64,000 nucleotides of DNA from Clostridiales bacterium (GCA_020859945.1 JAJBVG010000003.1:1-64000); one strand, 5' to 3'. Shown: positions 32,810-42,283, counted from the first letter of the stretch. Notes: generated from the sequence alone by a model not told the origin. Numbers and translations: made by a program.

Positions 32810-32945
32810 AGCCACTTATCACTATCCACTAAAAATGCGGCTGAATGAACGGAATACCAATTTCCTTTCTTTTGCCCGCCGGAGGTCCACCGTCAAGCGG
32901 CACTTCTGGGGCTTCGCCCCTCCCTGCCTGTGGAGGACCCCCGGC
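32810..32945 (-). repeat. Further repeat modules before GH3
   Basis: TAGCCACTTATCACTATCCA (32810-32829) belongs to a TAGTGGCTA family also at 43722-43748 and 55268-55288. GTCAAGCGGCACTTCTGGGG (32893-32912) with the following GCTTCGCCCCTCCC is the inverse of 11411-11440. Together with the element before it, repeats fill 32644-32962. Confidence 0.55.
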
Positions 32946-32962
32946 GGTAATAAAGGAGGAGG

Positions 32963-35380
32963 TTACTTCATTTCATTGGCGTGCTTGGTCACCTTTCTCT
33001 GCTTGAAGAAGCCGGAGATGAACTGGCCCACCCCGGCGAAGAAATGGCCGTTGGCGGCTTTCAGCAGGCCCTCCACCATGTACTGGCTGACCATGCCGCC
33101 GGTCATCTTGCCGATGCCCCGGAAGGGCATGTTATAGACAAAGATGATGTTCAGGTCGGGCTTGCCTTTGGACATGCTCTTGTCCAGCATATTGGTCATG
33201 ATTTTGTAAATCAGCCGGGCCACGCCGCTCTTGGCGTAATAGAGCTGGCACAGGGCGTCGTTGGCCTCCAGGGTGCCGCTCCAGCTGCCGTCAGGGATGG
33301 GATGCCCCAACAGGGTGGTCCACTCCGCGTCGGAGACCGCCAGAATGTTGCCGGAGGCGTAGCTGGGCAGCTGGCTCATATCGTAGGGCAGCGGGGCGTC
33401 GGTGCCGGTGACGGTGACGGCGGCGCGGAGCTTGATGTCCGCCACGGACGCGCCGATGAGGATGTCATACGCCCCGCCGTCGATTTCAAACTGATTGGTT
33501 TTGGTATTGAAATACCGGAACGCCTTGTCATCCAGGGTGATGGTGACGGTCTTGCGCTCCCCGGCCTTCAAAAACACCTTCTGGAAGCCTTTCAGCTCCT
33601 TCGCCGGGCGGTAGATGGAGGGGTTCTTGGCGCTGACGTAGAGCTGGGCCACCTCCGCGCCGTCCACCTTGCCGGTGTTGGTCAGGGTGAAGGTCACGTT
33701 GTTGCCGTCCACCTTCAAGTCGCTGTAAGCGAAGGTGGTGTAGCTCAGGCCGAAGCCGAAGGGGAACAGCACGGGCTTTTGCACCGTCTCAAAGTAGCGG
33801 TAGCCCACATACAGACCCTCCCGGTACTCCGCGTTCCGCTGCTTGGCGGGGAAGTAGGGGGCGGAGGGGGTGTTCTCGTAGGCGATGGGGTAGGTCTCGG
33901 ACAGCTTGCCGGAGGGGTTGATTTGCCCGGTGACGGCTTTCAGCAGAGCGGCGGCACCCGCCTGCCCGCAGAGGTAGCCGTGGAGCAGACCCTTGCACTT
34001 GTCCAGCCAGGGCATTTCGATGGAGGAACCGGCGGCCATAACGACCACCACATTGGGGTTGACCTCTGCCACGGCACACAGCAGATCCACCTGGCTCTGG
34101 GGCAGCTTCATGTTGCCACGGTCCAGGCCCTCGGACTCGGAAATTTCGTCCAGGCCCAGGTACAGCAGCGCCACGTCCGCCTTCTTCGCCAGCTCTACCG
34201 CGGCGGCCTGCATGGAGGCGTCGCCCGCGCCCACACGGGGGTAGCCCTTCTCGAAGCCCACCACGTTCAAATCGAACTGGCCCATGACCTGGTTGGCGGA
34301 ATCCAGCTTGGTGCAGTTGACCACGGAGGAACCGGCACCCTGATAGCGGGGGGTCTCCGCGAAGTCGCCGATGACAGCCACCCTGGTTCCGGCGGCCAGA
34401 GGCAGGATGTTGCCCTCGTTTTTCAGCAGGACGATGCTTTCCTCGCTGGCTTTCTGCGCCATGGCGTGGTGCGCGTCCTGGTCGAAGGACTGGCCCTTGG
34501 TCTTGTCCACGGCGGCGCGGGTGGCGAACACCACGTCCAGCAGCTCGTCCACCCGGCGATCCACCAGAGATTCCTCGATGCGCCCGTCCTTGACGGCCTG
34601 AATCAGCTCCTCGTCGCTGTCGCCGCCGGTAGTGGGCATTTCCAGGTGGGAACCGGCCCGGACGCCCTCCACGTGGTCGTTGGAGCCGCCCCAGTCGGAG
34701 ACCACGAAGCCGTCGAAGCCCCATTCGTCCCGCAAAATCTCCTGCAAGGTGTGAGGGTTTTCGTTGGCATAGACCCCGTTGACCCGGTTGTAGGAGGACA
34801 TCAGGCTCTTGGGATGGGCCTCTTTCACGGCGATTTCAAACCCGGTCAGATAAATCTCCCGCAGGGTGCGCTCGTCCACCACGGAGTCAGACGCCATGCG
34901 GCGCAGCTCGGTGTTGTTGGCGGCGAAGTGCTTGGGGCAGGCGGAGACGCCGTTTGCCTGGATACCCCGGATGTATCCGGCGCAGATTTTGCCCGCCAGA
35001 TAGGGGTCCTCACTGAAATACTCAAAGTTCCGGCCACAGAGGGGGCTGCGCTTGATGTTCATGCCCGGCCCCAACAGGACGTTGACATCCTGACTGGCGG
35101 CTTCCTCGCCCAGACAGCGGCCAATGGCTTCGCCCAGGTCGGGGTCCCAGCTGTTGGCGATGGTGGCGGCGGTAGGGAAGCAGGTGGCGGGCAGCGACCC
35201 GTTCAGGCCCAGCTGGTCCCCGGCCCCTTCCTGCTTGCGGACCCCGTGGGGGCCGTCAGAGAGGGTGATGCTGGGGATGCCCACCCGCTCCACGCTGCGG
35301 GTCTGCCAGAAGTCCTTGCCGGAGAGCAGGTAACACTTCTCCTCCAGGGTCAGCTGGCTGATGATGTCCTGATGTTTCAA
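32963..35380 (-). CDS. GH3 family beta-glucosidase-like glycosidase
   Basis: An 805-residue intracellular glycoside hydrolase (no signal peptide). The catalytic barrel occupies about residues 1-300 with nucleophile Asp229 in GFVVSDWGG, and SPLCGRNFEYFSEDP and CPKHFAANN are substrate-pocket motifs. The alpha/beta sandwich covers about 310-560 (IVLLKNEGNILPL) and the fibronectin-III-like domain about 570-680. A C-terminal extension of about 120 residues lies beyond the usual GH3 end and is unassigned. It probably hydrolyses beta-linked gluco- or xylo-oligosaccharides. Confidence 0.93.
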   Translation of the reverse strand: MKHQDIISQLTLEEKCYLLSGKDFWQTRSVERVGIPSITLSDGPHGVRKQEGAGDQLGLNGSLPATCFPTAATIANSWDPDLGEAIGRCLGEEAASQDVNVLLGPGMNIKRSPLCGRNFEYFSEDPYLAGKICAGYIRGIQANGVSACPKHFAANNTELRRMASDSVVDERTLREIYLTGFEIAVKEAHPKSLMSSYNRVNGVYANENPHTLQEILRDEWGFDGFVVSDWGGSNDHVEGVRAGSHLEMPTTGGDSDEELIQAVKDGRIEESLVDRRVDELLDVVFATRAAVDKTKGQSFDQDAHHAMAQKASEESIVLLKNEGNILPLAAGTRVAVIGDFAETPRYQGAGSSVVNCTKLDSANQVMGQFDLNVVGFEKGYPRVGAGDASMQAAAVELAKKADVALLYLGLDEISESEGLDRGNMKLPQSQVDLLCAVAEVNPNVVVVMAAGSSIEMPWLDKCKGLLHGYLCGQAGAAALLKAVTGQINPSGKLSETYPIAYENTPSAPYFPAKQRNAEYREGLYVGYRYFETVQKPVLFPFGFGLSYTTFAYSDLKVDGNNVTFTLTNTGKVDGAEVAQLYVSAKNPSIYRPAKELKGFQKVFLKAGERKTVTITLDDKAFRYFNTKTNQFEIDGGAYDILIGASVADIKLRAAVTVTGTDAPLPYDMSQLPSYASGNILAVSDAEWTTLLGHPIPDGSWSGTLEANDALCQLYYAKSGVARLIYKIMTNMLDKSMSKGKPDLNIIFVYNMPFRGIGKMTGGMVSQYMVEGLLKAANGHFFAGVGQFISGFFKQRKVTKHANEMK

Positions 35381-35435
35381 ATGTAACTCCTCCTTTTCTC
35401 ACATTACTGCAAACCTATATGCTCTTTTCATTCCA

Positions 35436-35658
35436 TTTAAGGCTGATTTCAAAATCATCGGTGCAATCCCTTTGGGAACCTCTGATTGAATAACTCCTGG
35501 CGTCTGGACGGCTTATTTTGTGCAACTTTTCGTTGCAAAATCTTGAAATCCACAAAGGATTCCTGCGATTTTGCGCCTCGATTTGCGCAAAATCTGCTCG
35601 CCCAGCCATCCAAGGCCATTTAATCAGAGCTTCCCTTGATGCTCAAATCGGCCTTAAA
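35436..35658. repeat. Third foldback region, nested stems over 223 bp
   Basis: Outer arms 35436-35449 and 35645-35658 are 14-base complements with one G-U. Nested inside, 35474-35490 pairs with 35619-35635 (one mismatch, one G-U). Hairpins GATTTTGCGC/GCGCAAAATC (35567-35576 with 35585-35594) and TTTTG..CAAC with GTTGCAAAA (near 35516-35540) lie at the centre. It occupies the 356-bp gene-free gap between the two GH3 genes. The architecture recalls 12440-12797. Confidence 0.7.
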
Positions 35659-35671
35659 GCTTCGCCCCGCC

Positions 35672-35697
35672 GGGCCTCCCGGCGAACCGGGAGGCCC
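35672..35697 (-). terminator. Strong hairpin after the permuted GH3 gene
   Basis: GGGCCTCCCGG and CCGGGAGGCCC form a perfect 11-bp stem with a 4-base loop. It lies 40 bp past the stop of the minus-strand gene. No T-run follows, so it may protect the message end rather than terminate alone. Confidence 0.5.
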
Positions 35698-35736
35698 TTT
35701 GGGAAAGGGTAAAAATGGGGGTTAGCAGGGAAAGAA

Positions 35737-38700
35737 TTAAGCGTTGACAGCCTTGCGCTTCCGGGTCCAGCGGATGAGGACAATGGCCTCGATTGCCAGC
35801 AGTACCACGCCGCCGGCGATGTCGATGGTCAGGAACATCTTCATCATGTTGCTCAGGCCGCCGGAGGTGGACTCGTTGGTGTAATAGCCGCTGTTGCCCA
35901 CCACGTAGAGGATGTTCTTGCTGGCCTGGCGCAGGGCCTGGACCATGGTGGCGCTCAGGTTGGTGAACTCGTTGTCACCGGTGTTGACGGTGAAGCCCAG
36001 CATCAGGTCGTTGCCGTTGCGGACGCTGTGGTCAGCGATCATGTAGCCATAGCCGCCGTCATAGTCGGTCTCCACGAAGCCCACGAAGCCCCATTCGTCC
36101 CGGAGGACGTTGTTCAGCAGGTTGCCGTTGGCGCCGCAGGGCACGGTGCCGATCCAGTTGAAGGAGGACATAACGGCCAGGCCGGTGCCCTCATAGTTCT
36201 TGACGCACAGCTCGAAGGGCTTCAGGTAGATTTCACGGATGGCCTGCTCGTTGGAGTAGGTCAGCAGCACCGCGCAGCGGTTGGTTTCCTGGTCGTTCAG
36301 GGCGAAGTGCTTGATGTAGGCGTAAACGCCCTTGGAGGCCGCGCCGTTGACCTGGGCGGCGGTGAAGTAACCGGCCAGCACACCGTCCTCGGAGTAATAC
36401 TCGAAGTTCCGGCCAGCGAAGGCGGAGCGGTGGGTGTTCATGGCGGGGCCGTACCAGCCGTAGTTGTCCACTTCGGCGTACTCAGTGCCCATGGCCTCGC
36501 CGATGCGGTAGGCAAGTTCGGTGTTCCAGGTCTGGGCCATCAGCACCTCGGTGCCGAAGGCGGTGCCCTGCGCGCCGGTCAGGAAGTTGTTCACACCGGC
36601 GGGGCCGTCGCAGTCGTTGGTGGCGACCTTGCCCACGGAGGTGATCTCAGCCGTCTGCCAACCGCCCAGGCAGACCAGGGTGATCATCTCATCTACAGAC
36701 ATCTGATCCAGCAGGGAATCCCAGGTCTCGTCGTCGTAGGCCAGGCCGGTCAGGTCGGACAGGGTCAGGCCGTTGTCAGCCTCGGTGGTGGGCATTTCGT
36801 CGCTGTCGTCATCATAGAGGGTGGAATCGTAGGTGGCGACCAGGCTCAACTCCACAGCGGCCTTGGTGTTGTCGTCCATCTCGTAATCTTCCTCGGTGGG
36901 GGCGGCGGTGACTTCATCGTAGTTGGCGAAGCCACCCGCGCGGGAGAGGTAGGTCACGTCACCGGCGGAGTAGTCTTCGAACTGGTTGATGGCCACAGTG
37001 CCGTCGGATTCACGGCCGGTCACGCTGTAGTCGATGTCCTCGTCCAGAGTGAAGGTCTCCTCGGCCAGGACGGTGTGAGAGTCGGAGCGGATGGAGATGG
37101 TGTAGTCACCGGCCTCCAGGATGTAGCCGCCGTTCTCGGTCTTGATGCAGGAGGAGTCATAGGAGGCCAGCTCTTCCAGGTCGATGGAGAAGGAGATGGT
37201 CTGGGAGGCTCCGGCGTCCAGACTGTCGGTCTTGGCGTACTGCACCAGGTTGACGGAAGCCTTCTCGATGCCGCCGTCGGTGTAAGGCGGAGTGTAGTAG
37301 ACCTCCACCACGTCCTTACCGGCCACGGTGCCAGTGTTGGTGACAGTCACGTCGAAGGTGATGGTGGTGTCGCTGACGGAGAAGTTCTCCATGACCTGTT
37401 CAAAGGTGGTGTAGCTCAGGCCATAGCCGAAGGGATACTGTACCTTGGCGTCGTAGTCGATGACCCCGTCGTCAGAGGCGGTCTCATAGTACTTGTAGCC
37501 CACATAGATGCTCTCCACATAGTCCACAAAGGCAGCGGTGCCCTGATAGGCGGTATCCGCGGCGGTGTTAGCCTCCTGGATGTCGGAGATGTTGGTGTAG
37601 TTGTAAGCGCCGGCGTTGTTCCAGGTGGGGGTGTCGGTCAGGTCCTTGACGAAGGTATCAGCGGTCTTACCGGAGGGGTTGACAGTGCCGTTGAGGATTT
37701 CGCCCAGGGCGGCGAAGCCGGAAGCGCCCGCGCCGGGGGCCAGCAGGACGGCGCTGATGTTGTCATACTCGTCGGTCCAGCCCAGCTCCATGGTGTTGTT
37801 GGCGTTGACAATGACGATGACGTTGTCAAAGTTGGAGCAGACCAGCTCCACCATGGCCTCTTCGGTGTTGGACAGCTCCAGATAGTGGTCGCCCTCGTCG
37901 AAGTCGTCATAGTCGCCGTTGTTGGTGTAAGAAGCGTTGGTGTAGCCGTAGCTGTCGGGTACGGTGGAGACCTCGCTGGCAATGTTGTAGGTGCCGTGGA
38001 TGACGGCGTACATGTCGGTGGGCAGGTCAGCGCCCTCGCCGCCGCTGCGGCCGATGACGATAACGGCGGTGTCGGAGAATTCCTTGGCCTCGCTCATGAT
38101 CTCGTCGGTGTAGTAGTCGGTGGTAGGCTCAGGCAGGGTCCAGTCCTGGGTGCTCATGCCGACCTCAGGCCGCTCGGCGCAGTAGTCGGTGTACATCTGG
38201 GTCAGGGTCTCGTTGGTGGTGAAGCCCGCGTCAGCCAGGGACTGGAGAATGCTGACGTTGCTCTCGGTGCTGGAGGAACCGGAGCCGGTGCCGCCATAGA
38301 TGGGATTGGTGGAGGCCCAGCCGAACACGTTCAGGTTGGTGGTGCCGTCCAGAGGCAGGGCGCCGTCGTTCTTAGCCAGGACGATGCCCTCCTCGCCCAG
38401 CTCCTGCACGATGGCGGTGCTGGCTTCCACCGTCTCGTCAGAAAGCTCCACGGAGCCGTTCAGGACGGGGGAAAGGGTGCTGTACATGGGGCCGAAGCAG
38501 ATGACGTTGGCCAGGATGCCGATGACCAGCACCACGGCCACCACTGCGGACCAGCGGACCACATGGCGGGTGCCTTTCTTGACCCAGTGGGCCGCGATCA
38601 GCACCACGATGAGGGCGACGATCAGCGCGAAAATGGCGTAGATGTAGCTGCTCAGCGTGTTGGCGTAGGTCTGCACGTCAGCTGCGCTGACGCCCATGCT

Positions 38701-38742
38701 GGTGAACAGGGGTGTCAGCAGGTTGATGAGTAACTGTAACAT
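35737..38742 (-). CDS. Membrane-anchored GH3 glycosidase with permuted domain order
   Basis: A 1001-residue protein. Two membrane helices at about 33-52 and 64-83 precede a GH3 C-terminal-type sandwich (about 105-445; IVLAKNDGALPLDG, ending GYGLSYTTF) and a fibronectin-III-like domain (about 450-590). Only then comes the GH3 catalytic barrel (about 690-960; HRSAFAGRNFEYYSEDG, IKHFALND, nucleophile candidate Asp893 in FVETDYDGG). A last membrane helix is at about 975-993. Canonical GH3 enzymes have barrel first; reversed order is known in a few rumen bacteria. It is acidic and low in Lys between helices, consistent with an extracytoplasmic catalytic part. Confidence 0.9.
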   Translation of the reverse strand: MLQLLINLLTPLFTSMGVSAADVQTYANTLSSYIYAIFALIVALIVVLIAAHWVKKGTRHVVRWSAVVAVVLVIGILANVICFGPMYSTLSPVLNGSVELSDETVEASTAIVQELGEEGIVLAKNDGALPLDGTTNLNVFGWASTNPIYGGTGSGSSSTESNVSILQSLADAGFTTNETLTQMYTDYCAERPEVGMSTQDWTLPEPTTDYYTDEIMSEAKEFSDTAVIVIGRSGGEGADLPTDMYAVIHGTYNIASEVSTVPDSYGYTNASYTNNGDYDDFDEGDHYLELSNTEEAMVELVCSNFDNVIVIVNANNTMELGWTDEYDNISAVLLAPGAGASGFAALGEILNGTVNPSGKTADTFVKDLTDTPTWNNAGAYNYTNISDIQEANTAADTAYQGTAAFVDYVESIYVGYKYYETASDDGVIDYDAKVQYPFGYGLSYTTFEQVMENFSVSDTTITFDVTVTNTGTVAGKDVVEVYYTPPYTDGGIEKASVNLVQYAKTDSLDAGASQTISFSIDLEELASYDSSCIKTENGGYILEAGDYTISIRSDSHTVLAEETFTLDEDIDYSVTGRESDGTVAINQFEDYSAGDVTYLSRAGGFANYDEVTAAPTEEDYEMDDNTKAAVELSLVATYDSTLYDDDSDEMPTTEADNGLTLSDLTGLAYDDETWDSLLDQMSVDEMITLVCLGGWQTAEITSVGKVATNDCDGPAGVNNFLTGAQGTAFGTEVLMAQTWNTELAYRIGEAMGTEYAEVDNYGWYGPAMNTHRSAFAGRNFEYYSEDGVLAGYFTAAQVNGAASKGVYAYIKHFALNDQETNRCAVLLTYSNEQAIREIYLKPFELCVKNYEGTGLAVMSSFNWIGTVPCGANGNLLNNVLRDEWGFVGFVETDYDGGYGYMIADHSVRNGNDLMLGFTVNTGDNEFTNLSATMVQALRQASKNILYVVGNSGYYTNESTSGGLSNMMKMFLTIDIAGGVVLLAIEAIVLIRWTRKRKAVNA

Positions 38743-38817
38743 TTTTCTTCCTCCTTACAAAATGATACGTACAGGCACTTTCTTTAACGAAGTGCTATTA
38801 CATAAAAGAGTATAACA

Positions 38818-38863
38818 AAAAAGAGACACTTGGACATAAAAAATTCACAAGTAGTCTCTTTTT
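38818..38863 (-). terminator. Terminator of the LytTR two-component operon
   Basis: AAAAAGAGAC with GTCTCTTTTT, plus CTTG with CAAG inside, form a long stem; on the minus strand T6 follows. Just beyond it a minus-strand TATACT (38815-38810) may be the -10 of the permuted GH3 gene, with no good -35. Confidence 0.8.
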
Positions 38864-38933
38864 CTTCCTAAATTGCAAAACAGTTCGTTGTTTTATACAA
38901 ATTTTCGAGTTTAAAATTGTAAGGTTTGACGAA

Positions 38934-40262
38934 TCAACTGGCTTTGCCCTCCGGCAGAGGGATCAGCAGCTTGAGCCGGAACCAGCCGTTGTCGGTGGAG
39001 ATGGTCATAGCCCCGTTGTACTGCTCCACCGAGCGCTTGATGCTCTTGACGCCGAAGCCGTGGTAATCCTTGTCGGTTTTGGTGGTGACGGGCAGGCCGT
39101 CCTCAAAGGTCAGGCTGCCGCCGAAGTAGTTCTCCACCCGGATGAGCAGAAACCCCTTCTGGGGGCCGACGGTGACGCGGATGAGCCGCTGCTCCTTGTC
39201 CTCCAACTGGAGGGCGCTCTCGATGGCGTTGTCCAGGGCGTTGCCGAAGATGGAGCAGATGTCCATCACCCGCATGAAGTCCAGCTTCTCTGCGTCGGCT
39301 ACGCAGGTCAGGCTGATGCCGTGCTTCTGGCAGTAAAGGCTCTTACCAGTGAGAACGGTGTCCAGCACGGGGTTGCCTGTCTTGTTCTGAGCCTCGTACT
39401 GGCGGATGTCGCTCTCCATCTCGTCCAGCCACTGGTTCCGGCGCTGGGGGTCCGGCTCCGCCCGAAGCGCGGCGATCTGGTGTTTCAGGTCGTGGTACTT
39501 CCGGTTGATAAGCTCGATGCTCTCCCGCGAGGTGCAATACTGGTCGTACTGGTTTTTCAGGGTGGTGTTGATGGCGGTCAGCTCATAGCGCATATAGGTC
39601 TCTACCCGCTGGATGTGGTAGGCGTAGAGGATGGCTACGCCAGCCAGGTCAACCAGCGTTCGGATATAGAGGATGTCGGAGCTGTCGCTGGTGCTGAACG
39701 GGGTGTTGGTGGCCACATAGCTCAGGTTGCTCAGGGCGAAGGCCCCCGCCCCGATGAGGAAGGCGATCATCAGCTCGTTGGGGTTGACCTTTAAGCCGGT
39801 GCTGTCCATGTGCCGCCGGTCCAGCTGCCACATGGTCACGTAGATGACGGCGTAGACCGCCGCCAGGAACACCACGGAAAGCACCGGGCCGCCGCCGGGG
39901 TTGTAGCCCAGCCGGGCGCAGCAGTAATAGTAGAGCTGCCACTCCAGACTGGCGGCGAACTCTGCCAGCAGAAAGGCCCGGATGCAGCAGAAGCCCACGT
40001 TGATGAGGGGCATGTCGGTACACAGGTACAGCAGCAGGAACATCAGCCCAATGGCGAACAGCATACACGGCACCCACAGCACAAAGGGTGCGTCGTCGGT
40101 CAGCACCAGAAAGGCGCTCTGCACCACCAGCGACCCGGCGCAGAGCAGCGTCAGGGGCAGCGGGGCAAACCGCCGCTTGGGGGCCAAACCGATGTAAGTC
40201 ACGCAGGCCAGCCACTCCGCCAGGGCGGTGTAGATGCGGGGGATGTCAGGAATATTGCTCAT
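38934..40262 (-). CDS. AgrC-like sensor histidine kinase (GHKL type)
   Basis: A 442-residue sensor. About six to seven membrane segments occupy residues 10-218, and a coiled linker follows at 225-255. The phospho-acceptor region is KYHDLKHQI with His257, and a GHKL ATPase domain carries FGNALDNAIESA (about 339-350) and FGVKSIKRSV. The HxxxH-type box and short dimerisation helix are typical of the AgrC/BlpH class that senses peptides. The ATG at 40262 overlaps the regulator's stop, and the longer upstream frame is not needed. No agrB or agrD lies adjacent. Confidence 0.92.
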   Translation of the reverse strand: MSNIPDIPRIYTALAEWLACVTYIGLAPKRRFAPLPLTLLCAGSLVVQSAFLVLTDDAPFVLWVPCMLFAIGLMFLLLYLCTDMPLINVGFCCIRAFLLAEFAASLEWQLYYYCCARLGYNPGGGPVLSVVFLAAVYAVIYVTMWQLDRRHMDSTGLKVNPNELMIAFLIGAGAFALSNLSYVATNTPFSTSDSSDILYIRTLVDLAGVAILYAYHIQRVETYMRYELTAINTTLKNQYDQYCTSRESIELINRKYHDLKHQIAALRAEPDPQRRNQWLDEMESDIRQYEAQNKTGNPVLDTVLTGKSLYCQKHGISLTCVADAEKLDFMRVMDICSIFGNALDNAIESALQLEDKEQRLIRVTVGPQKGFLLIRVENYFGGSLTFEDGLPVTTKTDKDYHGFGVKSIKRSVEQYNGAMTISTDNGWFRLKLLIPLPEGKAS

Positions 40263-40972
40263 GGCGTCACCCCGTTCACGTAGTCGGTCAGGGCCTTCAT
40301 CATAGGGCCCTTTTTGCCCCGGCTGATGGGCAGAGCCGCGCCGTTCACCAAGGCGCAATTGTCCCGAATCACGTCCACGTGCTCCAGGTTGACCAGGCAG
40401 CCCTTGTTGCACCGGAAAAACGCGCCGCTGGAGGCCAGGCTCTTTTCCGTCTGCTGCATGGTGCCGGAGGAGACGAAATCCCCCTCCTGGGTGTGGAAGG
40501 TCAGGGAGTGGCCCTGGCTCTCCACATAGAAGATATGGGAGACGTCCAGCTTCCGGGTCTCTCCGGCGGTGGAGACGACCAGGTAACGCTTTTCCCGCCG
40601 GTGGACGGCGGCGATGGCTTTGTCCAGCTGCTGGGAGAAGGCGAAGTAGGTGACAGGCTTGAGGACGTAGTCCATGGCGCCCACGGCGTAGCCCCGGATG
40701 GCGTACTGGGGCATATTGGTCACGAAGATGAGAACCACCTCCGGGTCTGTCCGGCGGATCAACTCCGCCGCCGTCATGCCGTCCAGGTACTTCATCTGCA
40801 CGTCCATAAAGATGATGTCGCAGTCCCCGCTGTACTGCTCCACCAGCTCGGTGCCGTCGGTGTAGACCGTGACCCGGAGGCTCTCCCCTCGCTCCCGCTG
40901 GTAGCGGGCCGCGTAGTCCTCCATCTGTTTGACAAAGGCGGTCTCATCCTCCACAATGGCGATCCGTATCAT
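40259..40972 (-). CDS. LytTR-family response regulator
   Basis: A 237-residue regulator. The receiver domain (1-120) has Asp57 in FMDVQM and Lys108 in LKPVTY. The LytTR DNA-binding domain (about 135-235; HIFYVESQGHSLTFHT, FFRCNKGCLVNLEHV) follows. LytTR proteins bind direct repeats about 20-21 bp apart, often upstream of peptide or surface-protein genes. The ATG at 40972 follows GAGAGGAGCGG. It is transcribed with the AgrC-like kinase. Confidence 0.94.
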   Translation of the reverse strand: MIRIAIVEDETAFVKQMEDYAARYQRERGESLRVTVYTDGTELVEQYSGDCDIIFMDVQMKYLDGMTAAELIRRTDPEVVLIFVTNMPQYAIRGYAVGAMDYVLKPVTYFAFSQQLDKAIAAVHRREKRYLVVSTAGETRKLDVSHIFYVESQGHSLTFHTQEGDFVSSGTMQQTEKSLASSGAFFRCNKGCLVNLEHVDVIRDNCALVNGAALPISRGKKGPMMKALTDYVNGVTP

Positions 40973-41020
40973 TTCCGCTCCTCTCTGCAAGACAATTTCC
41001 GTACATATTCCTAATTATTT

Positions 41021-41049
41021 ATAATAGCGAATGGACGGCGGCGCGTCAA
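41021..41049 (-). promoter_or_regulatory. Promoter of the LytTR operon
   Basis: Minus-strand TTGACG (41049-41044), 17-bp spacer, TATTAT (41026-41021). Confidence 0.7.
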
Positions 41050-41063
41050 GGGCAGGGACGAAG

Positions 41064-41097
41064 AAAAGCGGCCCGGAACGAAAAGGCTCCGGGCCGC
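41064..41097 (-). terminator. Terminator of kdgK
   Basis: GCGGCCCGGA (41068-41077) and TCCGGGCCGC (41088-41097); the minus-strand T-run is the complement of AAAA at 41064-41067. Confidence 0.85.
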
Positions 41098-41117
41098 AGG
41101 TCAATGGAAAAACAGGC

Positions 41118-42206
41118 TCACCGCTTGATGTCGTAATTCATGTTCATCAGGTTGCGGATGCTCTGCACGTCGTCGGTGATGTTGGCGTCGCCGTGGATGG
41201 TGTGCTTGATGACGCTGCTGGCTACGGCGAAGTTGACCAGGTCCATAGGCTTGTAGTTGTGCATCATGGCGTAGATCATACCGCTGGCGAAGGCGTCGCC
41301 GCCGCCCACCCGATCCAGGATGTTGAAGGTGAACAGCTTGCTCTCGAAGGTGTGGCCCTGATACCACATGTACGCCTTGAGGCTGTTCTCGCTGCCGGAA
41401 TGAGCGTAGCGGACGTGGCGGCCAATGCACTTGAGGTTGGGATACCGCTCCACAAAGTGCTGGAACACCTCGTCCTGTTCCTCGTAGCTGGGCTGGAGGG
41501 GCACGCCGTCTTTCCAGTCGCCCTTGCTGTGGTCGTTTTCGTCCTTCCACAGGTGATACGGTTCGATGCCGAACAGCACGTCCACATAGGGCAGACACTG
41601 GGTACAGTAGTCCCGCGCCTCCTCCCAGGTCCACAGGCGGCTGCGGAAGTTGCCGTCAAAGCTGACAGTCATGCCCTTTTCCTTGGCGGTTTTCAGGCAG
41701 TCCAGGATGAAGTCGGCGCAGCTGGGGGACAGGGCGGGGGTGATGCCGCTGAGATGCAGCCAGTCATAGCCTTCCAACAGGGTGTTCAGGTCCACCAGGG
41801 AGAAGTCGAACTCGGTGATGGCGCTGTGCTTCCGGTCATAAGTGACCTTGCTGGGACGGATGCCGAAGCCGGTCTCCAGGTAGTAGGTCCCCAGACGGAA
41901 GGAAGGGGTCTCCTCCGGGGAGGAGAGGATCATGGGGGTGCAGTGAACGTCGTTGGTGCGCAGCAGGCGGATGGCGCTCTTGCCCAGGCTGTTGTTGGGC
42001 ACCACACTGAAAAAGGTGCTGTCCACCCCCAAATTGGCCAGGGCCATGGCGATGTTGGCCTCGCTGCCGCCGTAGCTGGCCTCAAAGCTGGAGGCCATAC
42101 GGATCTTCGCGTAGTTGGGCGGGGTCAGCCGGAGCATGATCTCGCCGATGGTGATGAACTTCTGGGGACTTTTGCTGTTCCTCAGCAGCGGGTTATAGGT
42201 TTCCAT
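41118..42206 (-). CDS. kdgK: 2-dehydro-3-deoxygluconokinase-like PfkB sugar kinase
   Basis: A 362-residue ribokinase-family enzyme. TIGEIMLRLTPP at the start, the substrate region GGSEANIAMALANLG and the catalytic RVGGGDAFASGMIYA are PfkB signatures; the MLRLTPP variant is typical of KDG kinases. It phosphorylates 2-keto-3-deoxygluconate to KDPG. UxuA and UxuB in this window make its substrate. The start at 42206 follows AAAGGAGGTCCC. Other keto-sugar kinases cannot be excluded. Confidence 0.88.
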   Translation of the reverse strand: METYNPLLRNSKSPQKFITIGEIMLRLTPPNYAKIRMASSFEASYGGSEANIAMALANLGVDSTFFSVVPNNSLGKSAIRLLRTNDVHCTPMILSSPEETPSFRLGTYYLETGFGIRPSKVTYDRKHSAITEFDFSLVDLNTLLEGYDWLHLSGITPALSPSCADFILDCLKTAKEKGMTVSFDGNFRSRLWTWEEARDYCTQCLPYVDVLFGIEPYHLWKDENDHSKGDWKDGVPLQPSYEEQDEVFQHFVERYPNLKCIGRHVRYAHSGSENSLKAYMWYQGHTFESKLFTFNILDRVGGGDAFASGMIYAMMHNYKPMDLVNFAVASSVIKHTIHGDANITDDVQSIRNLMNMNYDIKR

Positions 42207-42254
42207 AGGGACCTCCTTTGTCGCTTTGGCGGAACGGTTTGCTACATTGGTTTT

Positions 42255-42283
42255 ATTGTACTCCACCGCCGCTGTTTTTGCAA
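42255..42283 (-). promoter_or_regulatory. Promoter of kdgK
   Basis: Minus-strand TTGCAA (42283-42278), 17-bp spacer, TACAAT (42260-42255). Confidence 0.7.

Noticed and set aside
38934-40972. Complete agr quorum-sensing locus
   Set aside because: Only the kinase and regulator are present; no AgrB-like protease or AgrD-like peptide adjoins them, so the class is given but no agr system is claimed.
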